A DNA stretch of 64,000 bases from Budorcas taxicolor (lineage: Eukaryota; Chordata; Mammalia; Artiodactyla; Bovidae), in NCBI RefSeq assembly GCF_023091745.1, contig NW_026291792.1:558001-622000 (forward strand). The letters are read 5' to 3'. The first letter of the stretch is position 1. Each line of letters begins with the position of its first letter. A program made the position numbers and the translations under genes. Shown piece by piece: positions 24,601 to 36,600 of the stretch. Below the pieces are notes generated by a model. It made no database searches. It had not been told where the DNA came from and saw nothing but the letters and a program-made list of their open reading frames with translations.

Positions 24601-27600
24601 CGGGTGTGTGGGGCTGCAGACCACAGCCAGGGGACCTGGGAGCCTTGTGCTCTCGGTGCGGCGCTGAGTCTGGGCGGCCAAACAACCGCTGGAGGAGCCC
24701 TGCACTTGCCCTCCCCTTCCTCTAATAGAGCCCTCACAGCTGGAGCGCTGGCTGGGTGCAAGCCACCGACCCCAAAGCCGTCCCCAAGGACGCCTGGGGC
24801 CTGGCTGCAAAGGCAAGGCAGGAGCGGAGCTGAGGCCAGGAAGGCGCCAGTGGCCTCTCCCAGCATCGCACAGCCTGCTCCTTCCTGGGCAGGAAGGCTA
24901 GCAGCGAGGCAAGCCTGGGCGACTCTCGCCCACGGCAGAGCTGCCTCGCGCAAGCCACTTGACTAGATCTGGCCTCTGAGAAGAGCTGGAGCTCTGTGGT
25001 ACTGGACGCGCACTCGGCTCCGCCCAAGCAGGGATTGCAGCTGCAAGCGGCTTGGCTCCCTCGACTCTTCCCAAGGAGGCTCGTGTCCCCGCGAACTGTG
25101 CACGTGCCTTCCAGGCAGGGACGCCCCGCGCCTCCTGCAGGTCTTGGCTCAGGGGCTGCTTCCCCTGAGCTGGGGCTGTGGGCGGGAGCCCAGACACGCA
25201 GGGGCAGCCCCAACCTCCTGCACACGTCTCTGCAGGGGAGGAGAGAACTCGGGAAATGACGACGGTCAGGCACCTTCTGGGCGCTCACAGAGTCAGCATC
25301 CGGGTGTGTGGGGCTGCAGACCCCAGCCAGGGGCGCTGGGAGCCTGGTGCTCTCTGTGCTGTGCTTAGTCTGGAAGGCCGAGCAACCGCTGTAAGAGCCC
25401 TGCAGTTGCCATTCCCTGCCCTATGACAGAGCTCTCACTGCTGGAGCCCTTGGCAGTGTGCAACACACCGGCCTCTAAAGCCACTGCAAGGATGCCTGGG
25501 GACTAGGTGCAAAGGCAAGGCAGGAGTGGAGCCGAGGCCAGGAAGGCGCCAGTAGCGTCTCCCAGTCTCGCGCAGCCTGCTCCTTCCTGGTCAGGAAGCC
25601 TAGACGCGAGGCAAGTCTGGCAAGGCTCATCCAGGGCAGAGCAGCCCCACGCCAGCAACTCTGCCAGATCTGGCCTCTGAGCAGAGCTGGAGCTCTGCCG
25701 TCCTGGAGGCGCACTGGGCTCCGGCCAAGAAGTGATCGCAGCCGCACGCAGCTGGGCTGCTCCTCTTCCCCCGAGGAGGCTCGCTTCCCGCATGCTGTGC
25801 ACTAGGCTTCCAGGCGGGGGCGCCCCGCGCTTCCTGCAGGTCTCGGCTCAGGGGCTACTTCCCCTGAGCTGGGGCTGTGGGCGGGAGCCCAGACACGCAG
25901 GGGCAGGCCCCAACCACCTGCACACGTCTCTGCTGGGGAGGAGAGCCCCAGGGAAATGACGTCTGTCAGGCAAATTCCGGGTGCCCACGGAGTCAGCCTC
26001 CGGGTGTGTGGGGCTGCAGACCACAGCCAGGGGACCTGGGAGCCTTGTGCTCTCGGTGCGGCGCTGAGACTGGGCGGCCAAGCAACCGCTGGAGGAGCCC
26101 TGCACTTGCCCTCCCCTTCCTCTAATAGAGCCCTCACAGCTGGAGCGCTGGCTGGGTGCAAGCCACCGACCCCAAAGCCGTCCCCAAGGACGCCTGGGGC
26201 CTGGCTGCAAAGGCAAGGCAGGAGCGGAGCTGAGGCCAGGAAGGCGCCAGTGGCCTCTCCCAGCATCGCACAGCCTGCTCCTTCCTGGGCAGGAAGGCTA
26301 GCAGCGAGGCAAGCCTGGGCGACTCTCGCCCACGGCAGAGCTGCCTCGCGCAAGCCACTTGACTAGATCCGGCCTCTGAGAAGAGCTGGAGCTCTGCGGT
26401 ACTGGACGCGCACTCGGCTCCGCCCAAGCAGGGATTGCAGCTGCAAGCGGCTTGGCTCCCTCGACTCTTCCCAAGGAGGCTCGCGTCCCCGCGAACTGTG
26501 CACGTGGCTTCCAGGCAGGGACGCCCCGCGCCTCCTGCAGGTCTTGGCTCAGGGGCTGCTTCCCCTGAGCTGGGGCTGTGGGCGGGAGCCCAGACACGCA
26601 GGGGCAGCCCCAACCTCCTGCACACGTCTCTGCAGGGGAGGAGAGAACTCGGGAAATGACGACGGTCAGGCACCTTCTGGGCGCTCACGGAGTCAGCATC
26701 CGGGTGTGTGGGGCTGCAGACCCCAGCCAGGGGCGCTGGGAGCCTGGTGCTCTCTGTGCTGTGCTTAGTCTGGAAGGCCGAGCAACCGCTGTAAGAGCCC
26801 TGCAGTTGCCATTCCCTGCCCTATGACAGAGCTCTCACTGCTGGAGCCCTTGGCAGTGTGCAACACACCGGCCTCTAAAGCCACTGCAAGGATGCCTGGG
26901 GACTAGGTGCAAAGGCAAGGCAGGAGTGGAGCCGAGGCCAGGAAGGCGCCAGTAGCGTCTCCCAGTCTCGCGCAGCCTGCTCCTTCCGGGTCAGGAAGCC
27001 TAGACGCGAGGCAAGTCTGGCAAGGCTCATCCAGGGCAGAGCAGCCCCACGCCAGCAACTCTGCCAGATCTGGCCTCTGAGCAGAGCTGGAGCTCTGCCG
27101 TCCTGGAGGCGCACTGGGCTCCGGCCAAGAAGTGATCGCAGCTGCACGCAGCTGGGCTGCTCCTCTTCCCCCGAGGAGGCTCGCTTCCCGCATGCTGTGC
27201 CCTAGGCTTCCAGGCGGGGGCGCCCCGCGCTTCCTGCAGGTCTCGGCTCAGGGGCTGCTTCCCCTGAGCTGGGGCTGTGGGCGGGAGCCCAGACACGCAG
27301 GGGCAGGCCCCAACCACCTGCACACGTCTCTGCTGGGGAGGAGAGCCCCAGGGAAATGACGTCTGTCAGGCAAATTCCGGGTGCCCACGGAGTCAGCCTC
27401 CGGGTGTGTGGGGCTGCAGACCACAGCCAGGGGACCTGGGAGCCTTGTGCTCTCGGTGCGGCGCTGAGTCTGGGCGGCCAAACAACCGCTGGAGGAGCCC
27501 TGCACTTGCCCTCCCCTTCCTCTAATAGAGCCCTCACAGCTGGAGCGCTGGCTGGGTGCAAGCCACCGACCCCAAAGCCGTCCCCAAGGACGCCTGGGGC

Positions 27601-30328
27601 CTGGCTGCAAAGGCAAGGCAGGAGCGGAGCTGAGGCCAGGAAGGCGCCAGTGGCCTCTCCCAGCATCGCACAGCCTGCTCCTTCCTGGGCAGGAAGGCTA
27701 GCAGCGAGGCAAGCCTGGGCGACTCTCGCCCACGGCAGAGCTGCCTCGCGCAAGCCACTTGACTAGATCCGGCCTCTGAGAAGAGCTGGAGCTCTGCGGT
27801 ACTGGACGCGCACTCGGCTCCGCCCAAGCAGGGATTGCAGCTGCAAGCGGCTTGGCTCCCTCGACTCTTCCCAAGGAGGCTCGCGTCCCCGCGAACTGTG
27901 CACGTGGCTTCCAGGCAGGGACGCCCCGCGCCTCCTGCAGGTCTTGGCTCAGGGGCTGCTTCCCCTGAGCTGGGGCTGTGGGCGGGAGCCCAGACACGCA
28001 AGGGCAGCCCCAACCTCCTGCACACGTCTCTGCATGGGAGGAGAGAACTCGGGAAATGACGTCTGTCAGGCACCTTCTGGGCGCTCACGGAGTCAGCATC
28101 CGGGTGTGTGGGGCTGCAGACCCCAGCCAGGGGCGCTGGGAGCCTGGTGCTCTCTGTGCTGTGCTTAGTCTGGAAGGCCGAGCAACCGCTGTAAGAGCCC
28201 TGCAGTTGCCATTCCCTGCCCTATGACAGAGCTCTCACTGCTGGAGCCCTTGGCAGTGTGCAACACACCGGCCTCTAAAGCCACTGCAAGGATGCCTGGG
28301 GACTAGGTGCAAAGGCAAGGCAGGAGTGGAGCCGAGGCCAGGAAGGCGCCAGTAGCGTCTCCCAGTCTCGCGCAGCCTGCTCCTTCCTGGTCAGGAAGCC
28401 TAGACGCGAGGCAAGTCTGGCAAGGCTCATCCAGGGCAGAGCAGCCCCACGCCAGCAACTCTGCCAGATCTGGCCTCTGAGCAGAGCTGGAGCTCTGCCG
28501 TCCTGGAGGCGCACTGGGCTCCGGCCAAGAAGTGATCGCAGCCGCACGCAGCTGGGCTGCTCCTCTTCCCCCGAGGAGGCTCGCTTCCCGCATGCTGTGC
28601 ACTAGGCTTCCAGGCGGGGGCGCCCCGCGCTTCCTGCAGGTCTCGGCTCAGGGGCTGCTTCCCCTGAGCTGGGGCTGTGGGCGGGAGCCCAGACACGCAG
28701 GGGCAGGCCCCAACCACCTGCACACGTCTCTGCTGGGGAGGAGAGCCCCAGGGAAATGACGTCTGTCAGGCAAATTCCGGGTGCCCACGGAGTCAGCCTC
28801 CGGGTGTGTGGGGCTGCAGACCACAGCCAGGGGACCTGGGAGCCTTGTGCTCTCGGTGCGGCGCTGAGTCTGGGCGGCCAAACAACCGCTGGAGGAGCCC
28901 TGCACTTGCCCTCCCCTTCCTCTAATAGAGCCCTCACAGCTGGAGCGCTGGCTGGGTGCAAGCCACCGACCCCAAAGCCGTCCCCAAGGACGCCTGGGGC
29001 CTGGCTGCAAAGGCAAGGCAGGAGCGGAGCTGAGGCCAGGAAGGCGCCAGTGGCCTCTCCCAGCATCGCACAGCCTGCTCCTTCCTGGGCAGGAAGGCTA
29101 GCAGCGAGGCAAGCCTGGGCGACTCTCGCCCACGGCAGAGCTGCCTCGCGCAAGCCACTTGACTAGATCCGGCCTCTGAGAAGAGCTGGAGCTCTGCGGT
29201 ACTGGACGCGCACTCGGCTCCGCCCAAGCAGGGATTGCAGCTGCAAGCGGCTTGGCTCCCTCGACTCTTCCCAAGGAGGCTCGCGTCCCCGCGAACTGTG
29301 CACGTGGCTTCCAGGCAGGGACGCCCCGCGCCTCCTGCAGGTCTTGGCTCAGGGGCTGCTTCCCCTGAGCTGGGGCTGTGGGCGGGAGCCCAGACACGCA
29401 GGGGCAGCCCCAACCTCCTGCACACGTCTCTGCAGGGGAGGAGAGAACTCGGGAAATGACGACGGTCAGGCACCTTCTGGGCGCTCACAGAGTCAGCATC
29501 CGGGTGTGTGGGGCTGCAGACCCCAGCCACGGGCGCTGGGAGCCTGGTGCTCTCTGTGCTGTGCTTAGTCTGGAAGGCCGAGCAACCGCTGTAAGAGCCC
29601 TGCAGTTGCCATTCCCTGCCCTATGACAGAGCTCTCACTGCTGGAGCCCTTGGCAGTGTGCAACACACCGGCCTCTAAAGCCACTGCAAGGATGCCTGGG
29701 GACTAGGTGCAAAGGCAAGGCAGGAGTGGAGCCGAGGCCAGGAAGGCGCCAGTAGCGTCTCCCAGTCTCGCGCAGCCTGCTCCTTCCTGGTCAGGAAGCC
29801 TAGACGCGAGGCAAGTCTGGCAAGGCTCATCCAGGGCAGAGCAGCCCCACGCCAGCAACTCTGCCAGATCTGGCCTCTGAGCAGAGCTGGAGCTCTGCCG
29901 TCCTGGAGGCGCACTGGGCTCCGGCCAAGAAGTGATCGCAGCTGCACGCAGCTGGGCTGCTCCTCTTCCCCCGAGGAGGCTCGCTTCCCGCATGCTGTGC
30001 CCTAGGCTTCCAGGCGGGGGCGCCCCGCGCTTCCTGCAGGTCTCGGCTCAGGGGCTGCTTCCCCTGAGCTGGGGCTGTGGGCGGGAGCCCAGACACGCAG
30101 GGGCAGGCCCCAACCACCTGCACACGTCTCTGCTGGGGAGGAGAGCCCCAGGGAAATGACGTCTGTCAGGCAAATTCCGGGTGCCCACGGAGTCAGCCTC
30201 CGGGTGTGTGGGGCTGCAGACCACAGCCAGGGGACCTGGGAGCCTTGTGCTCTCGGTGCGGCGCTGAGTCTGGGCGGCCAAGCAACCGCTGGAGGAGCCC
30301 TGCACTTGCCCTCCCCTTCCTCTAATAG

Positions 30329-30842
30329 CGCCCTCACAGCTGGAGCGCTGGCAGGGTGCAAGCTACCGACCCCAAAGCCGTCCCCAAGGACGCCTGGGGC
30401 CTGGCTGCAAAGGCAAGGCAGGAGCGGAGCTGAGGCCAGGAAGGCGCCAGTGGCCTCTCCCAGCATCGCACAGCCTGCTCCTTCCTGGGCAGGAAGGCTA
30501 GCAGCGAGGCAAGCCTGGGCGACTCTCGCCCACGGCAGAGCTGCCTCGCGCAAGCCACTTGACTAGATCCGGCCTCTGAGAAGAACTGTAGCTCTGCGGT
30601 ACTGGACGCACACTCGGCTCCGCCCAAGCAGGGATTGCAGCTGCAAGCGGCTTGGCTCCCTCGACTCTTCCCAAGGAGGCTCGCGTCCCCGCGAACTGTG
30701 CACGTGGCTTCCAGGCAGGGACGCCCCGCGCCTCCTGCAGGTCTTGGCTCAGGGGCTGCTTCCCCTGAGCTGGGGCTGTGGGCGGGAGCCCAGACACCCA
30801 AGGGCAGCCCCAACCTCCTGCACACGTCTCTGCAGGGGAGGA
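30329..30842. repeat. 2,802 bp-offset duplicate tract, copy 1
   Basis: Rare B states 'ctaatagcgccc' (30,329), 'agaactgtagctc' (~30,585), 'ggacgcacactc' (~30,606) and 'gacacccaaggg' (~30,795) are found together only here and 2,802 bp downstream. Confidence 0.8.
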
Positions 30843-33130
30843 GAGAACTCGGGAAATGACGTCTGTCAGGCACCTTCTGGGCGCTCACGGAGTCAGCATC
30901 CGGGTGTGTGGGGCTGCAGACCCCAGCCACGGGCGCTGGGAGCCTGGTGCTCTCTGTGCTGTGCTTAGTCTGGAAGGCCGAGCAACCGCTGTAAGAGCCC
31001 TGCAGTTGCCATTCCCTGCCCTATGACAGAGCTCTCACTGCTGGAGCCCTTGGCAGTGTGCAACACACCGGCCTCTAAAGCCACTGCAAGGATGCCTGGG
31101 GACTAGGTGCAAAGGCAAGGCAGGAGTGGAGCCGAGGCCAGGAAGGCGCCAGTAGCGTCTCCCAGTCTCGCGCAGCCTGCTCCTTCCTGGTCAGGAAGCC
31201 TAGACGCGAGGCAAGTCTGGCAAGGCTCATCCAGGGCAGAGCAGCCCCACGCCAGCAACTCTGCCAGATCTGGCCTCTGAGCAGAGCTGGAGCTCTGCCG
31301 TCCTGGAGGCGCACTGGGCTCCGGCCAAGAAGTGATCGCAGCTGCACGCAGCTGGGCTGCTCCTCTTCCCCCGAGGAGGCTCGCTTCCCGCATGCTGTGC
31401 CCTAGGCTTCCAGGCGGGGGCGCCCCGCGCTTCCTGCAGGTCTCGGCTCAGGGGCTGCTTCCCCTGAGCTGGGGCTGTGGGCGGGAGCCCAGACACGCAG
31501 GGGCAGGCCCCAACCACCTGCACACGTCTCTGCTGGGGAGGAGAGCCCCAGGGAAATGACGTCTGTCAGGCAAATTCCGGGTGCCCACGGAGTCAGCCTC
31601 CGGGTGTGTGGGGCTGCAGACCACAGCCAGGGGACCTGGGAGCCTTGTGCTCTCGGTGCGGCGCTGAGTCTGGGCGGCCAAACAACCGCTGGAGGAGCCC
31701 TGCACTTGCCCTCCCCTTCCTCTAATAGAGCCCTCACAGCTGGAGCGCTGGCTGGGTGCAAGCCACCGACCCCAAAGCCGTCCCCAAGGACGCCTGGGGC
31801 CTGGCTGCAAAGGCAAGGCAGGAGCGGAGCTGAGGCCAGGAAGGCGCCAGTGGCCTCTCCCAGCATCGCACAGCCTGCTCCTTCCTGGGCAGGAAGGCTA
31901 GCAGCGAGGCAAGCCTGGGCGACTCTCGCCCACGGCAGAGCTGCCTCGCGCAAGCCACTTGACTAGATCCGGCCTCTGAGAAGAGCTGGAGCTCTGCGGT
32001 ACTGGACGCGCACTCGGCTCCGCCCAAGCAGGGATTGCAGCTGCAAGCGGCTTGGCTCCCTCGACTCTTCCCAAGGAGGCTCGCGTCCCCGCGAACTGTG
32101 CACGTGGCTTCTAGGCAGGGACGCCCCTCGCCTCCTGCAGGTCTTGGCTCAGGGGCTGCTTCCACTGAGCTGGGGCTGTGGGCGGGAGCCCAGACACACA
32201 GGGGCAGCCCCAACCTCCTGCACACGTCTCTGCAAGGGAGGAGAGCACTCGGGAAATGACGTCTGTCAGGCACCTTCTGGGCGCTCACGGAGTCAGCATC
32301 CGGGTGTGTGGGGCTGCAGACCCCAGCCAGGGGCCCTGGGAGCCTGGTGCTCTCCGTGCTGTGCTTAGTCTGGAAGGCCGAGCAACCGCTGTAAGAGCCC
32401 TGCAGTTGCCATTCCCTGCCCTATGACAGAGCTCTCACTGCTGGAGCCCTTGGAAGTGTGCAACACACCGGCCTCTAAAGCCACTGCAAGGATGCCCGGG
32501 GACTAGGTGCAAAGGCAAGGCAGGAGTGGAGCCGAGGCCAGGAAGGCGCCAGTAGCATCTCCCAGTCTCGCGCAGCCTGCTCCTTCCTGGTCAGGAAGCC
32601 TAGACGCGAGGCAAGTCTGGGCAAGGCTCGCCCAGGGCAGAGCAGCCCCACGCCAGCAACTCTGCCAGATCTGGCCTCTGAGCAGAGCTGGAGCTCTGCC
32701 GTACTGGAGGCGCACTGGGCTCCGGCCAAGAAGTGATCGCAGCCGCACGCAGCTGGGCTGCCTCCTCTTCCCCCGAGGAGGCTCGCTTCCCGCATGCTGT
32801 GCACTAGGCTTCCAGGCGGGGGCGCCCCGCGCTTCCTGCAGGTCTCGGCTCAGGGGCTGCTTCCCCTGAGCTGGGGCTGTGGGCGGGAGCCCAGACACGC
32901 AGGGGCAGGCCCCAACCACCTGCACACGTCTCTGCTGGGGAGGAGAGCCCCAGGGAAATGACGTCTGTCAGGCAAATTCCGGGTGCCAACGGAGTCAGCC
33001 TCCGGGTGTGTGGGGCTGCAGACCACAGCCAGGGGACCTGGGAGCCTTGTGCTCTCGGTGCGGCGCTGAGTCTGGGCGGCCAAGCAACCGCTGGAGGAGC
33101 CCTGCACTTGCCCTCCCCTTCCTCTAATAG

Positions 33131-33644
33131 CGCCCTCACAGCTGGAGCGCTGGCAGGGTGCAAGCTACCGACCCCAAAGCCGTCCCCAAGGACGCCTGGG
33201 GCCTGGCTGCAAAGGCAAGGCAGGAGCGGAGCTGAGGCCAGGAAGGCGCCAGTGGCCTCTCCCAGCATCGCACAGCCTGCTCCTTCCTGGGCAGGAAGGC
33301 TAGCAGCGAGGCAAGCCTGGGCGACTCTCGCCCACGGCAGAGCTGCCTCGCGCAAGCCACTTGACTAGATCCGGCCTCTGAGAAGAACTGTAGCTCTGCG
33401 GTACTGGACGCACACTCGGCTCCGCCCAAGCAGGGATTGCAGCTGCAAGCGGCTTGGCTCCCTCGACTCTTCCCAAGGAGGCTCGCGTCCCCGCGAACTG
33501 TGCACGTGGCTTCCAGGCAGGGACGCCCCGCGCCTCCTGCAGGTCTTGGCTCAGGGGCTGCTTCCCCTGAGCTGGGGCTGTGGGCGGGAGCCCAGACACC
33601 CAAGGGCAGCCCCAACCTCCTGCACACGTCTCTGCAGGGGAGGA
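33131..33644. repeat. 2,802 bp-offset duplicate tract, copy 2
   Basis: Same four rare B states at 33,131, ~33,387, ~33,408 and ~33,597. The extra 2 bp over four 700 bp monomers come from +1 indels in the intervening A unit near 32.62 and 32.76 kb. Confidence 0.8.
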
Positions 33645-36600
33645 GAGAACTCGGGAAATGACGTCTGTCAGGCACCTTCTGGGCGCTCACGGAGTCAGCA
33701 TCCGGGTGTGTGGGGCTGCAGACCCCAGCCAGGGGCGCTGGGAGCCTGGTGCTCTCTGTGCTGTGCTTAGTCTGGAAGGCCGAGCAACCGCTGTAAGAGC
33801 CCTGCAGTTGCCATTCCCTGCCCTATGACAGAGCTCTCACTGCTGGAGCCCTTGGCAGTGTGCAACACACCGGCCTCTAAAGCCACTGCAAGGATGCCTG
33901 GGGACTAGGTGCAAAGGCAAGGCAGGAGTGGAGCCGAGGCCAGGAAGGCGCCAGTAGCGTCTCCCAGTCTCGCGCAGCCTGCTCCTTCCTGGTCAGGAAG
34001 CCTAGACGCGAGGCAAGTCTGGCAAGGCTCATCCAGGGCAGAGCAGCCCCACGCCAGCAACTCTGCCAGATCTGGCCTCTGAGCAGAGCTGGAGCTCTGC
34101 CGTCCTGGAGGCGCACTGGGCTCCGGCCAAGAAGTGATCGCAGCCGCACGCAGCTGGGCTGCTCCTCTTCCCCCGAGGAGGCTCGCTTCCCGCATGCTGT
34201 GCACTAGGCTTCCAGGCGGGGGCGCCCCGCGCTTCCTGCAGGTCTCGGCTCAGGGGCTGCTTCCCCTGAGCTGGGGCTGTGGGCGGGAGCCCAGACACGC
34301 AGGGGCAGGCCCCAACCACCTGCACACGTCTCTGCTGGGGAGGAGAGCCCCAGGGAAATGACGTCTGTCAGGCAAATTCCGGGTGCCCACGGAGTCAGCC
34401 TCCGGGTGTGTGGGGCTGCAGACCACAGCCAGGGGACCTGGGAGCCTTGTGCTCTCGGTGCGGCGCTGAGTCTGGGCGGCCAAACAACCGCTGGAGGAGC
34501 CCTGCACTTGCCCTCCCCTTCCTCTAATAGAGCCCTCACAGCTGGAGCGCTGGCTGGGTGCAAGCCACCGACCCCAAAGCCGTCCCCAAGGACGCCTGGG
34601 GCCTGGCTGCAAAGGCAAGGCAGGAGCGGAGCTGAGGCCAGGAAGGCGCCAGTGGCCTCTCCCAGCATCGCACAGCCTGCTCCTTCCTGGGCAGGAAGGC
34701 TAGCAGCGAGGCAAGCCTGGGCGACTCTCGCCCACGGCAGAGCTGCCTCGCGCAAGCCACTTGACTAGATCCGGCCTCTGAGAAGAGCTGGAGCTCTGCG
34801 GTACTGGACGCGCACTCGGCTCCGCCCAAGCAGGGATTGCAGCTGCAAGCGGCTTGGCTCCCTCGACTCTTCCCAAGGAGGCTCGCGTCCCCGCGAACTG
34901 TGCACGTGGCTTCCAGGCAGGGACGCCCCGCGCCTCCTGCAGGTCTTGGCTCAGGGGCTGCTTCCCCTGAGCTGGGGCTGTGGGCGGGAGCCCAGACACG
35001 CAGGGGCAGCCCCAACCTCCTGCACACGTCTCTGCAGGGGAGGAGAGAACTCGGGAAATGACGACGGTCAGGCACCTTCTGGGCGCTCACAGAGTCAGCA
35101 TCCGGGTGTGTGGGGCTGCAGACCCCAGCCACGGGCGCTGGGAGCCTGGTGCTCTCTGTGCTGTGCTTAGTCTGGAAGGCCGAGCAACCGCTGTAAGAGC
35201 CCTGCAGTTGCCATTCCCTGCCCTATGACAGAGCTCTCACTGCTGGAGCCCTTGGCAGTGTGCAACACACCGGCCTCTAAAGCCACTGCAAGGATGCCTG
35301 GGGACTAGGTGCAAAGGCAAGGCAGGAGTGGAGCCGAGGCCAGGAAGGCGCCAGTAGCGTCTCCCAGTCTCGCGCAGCCTGCTCCTTCCTGGTCAGGAAG
35401 CCTAGACGCGAGGCAAGTCTGGCAAGGCTCATCCAGGGCAGAGCAGCCCCACGCCAGCAACTCTGCCAGATCTGGCCTCTGAGCAGAGCTGGAGCTCTGC
35501 CGTCCTGGAGGCGCACTGGGCTCCGGCCAAGAAGTGATCGCAGCCGCACGCAGCTGGGCTGCTCCTCTTCCCCCGAGGAGGCTCGCTTCCCGCATGCTGT
35601 GCACTAGGCTTCCAGGCGGGGGCGCCCCGCGCTTCCTGCAGGTCTCGGCTCAGGGGCTGCTTCCCCTGAGCTGGGGCTGTGGGCGGGAGCCCAGACACGC
35701 AGGGGCAGGCCCCAACCACCTGCACACGTCTCTGCTGGGGAGGAGAGCCCCAGGGAAATGACGTCTGTCAGGCAAATTCCGGGTGCCCACGGAGTCAGCC
35801 TCCGGGTGTGTGGGGCTGCAGACCACAGCCAGGGGACCTGGGAGCCTTGTGCTCTCGGTGCGGCGCTGAGTCTGGGCGGCCAAACAACCGCTGGAGGAGC
35901 CCTGCACTTGCCCTCCCCTTCCTCTAATAGAGCCCTCACAGCTGGAGCGCTGGCTGGGTGCAAGCCACCGACCCCAAAGCCGTCCCCAAGGACGCCTGGG
36001 GCCTGGCTGCAAAGGCAAGGCAGGAGCGGAGCTGAGGCCAGGAAGGCGCCAGTGGCCTCTCCCAGCATCGCACAGCCTGCTCCTTCCTGGGCAGGAAGGC
36101 TAGCAGCGAGGCAAGCCTGGGCGACTCTCGCCCACGGCAGAGCTGCCTCGCGCAAGCCACTTGACTAGATCCGGCCTCTGAGAAGAGCTGGAGCTCTGCG
36201 GTACTGGACGCGCACTCGGCTCCGCCCAAGCAGGGATTGCAGCTGCAAGCGGCTTGGCTCCCTCGACTCTTCCCAAGGAGGCTCGCGTCCCCGCGAACTG
36301 TGCACGTGGCTTCCAGGCAGGGACGCCCCGCGCCTCCTGCAGGTCTTGGCTCAGGGGCTGCTTCCCCTGAGCAGGGGCTGTGGGCGGGAGCCCAGACACA
36401 CAGGGGCAGCCCCAACCTCCTGCACACGTCTCTGCAGGGGAGGAGAGCACTCGGGAAATGACGTCTGTCAGGCACCTTCTGGGCGCTCACGGAGTCAGCA
36501 TCCGTGTGTGTGGGGCTGCAGACCCCAGCCAGGGGCCCTGGGAGCCTGGTGCTCTCCGTGCTGTGCTTAGTCTGGAAGGCCGAGCAACCGCTGTAAGAGC

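Larger units (their letters stand above)
14756..31555. repeat. Homogeneous core: twelve consecutive dimers of exactly 1,400 bp
   Basis: B phase marks from 14756 to 31556 are spaced exactly 1,400 bp apart twelve times in a row, so no net indel was fixed over 16.8 kb. Variation here is almost only single-base substitution, often shared between units 1, 2, 4 or 8 dimer-halves apart. Flanking parts have dimers of 1,399-1,403 bp. I infer more recent or more frequent unequal exchange and conversion here than in the right-hand part. Confidence 0.85.
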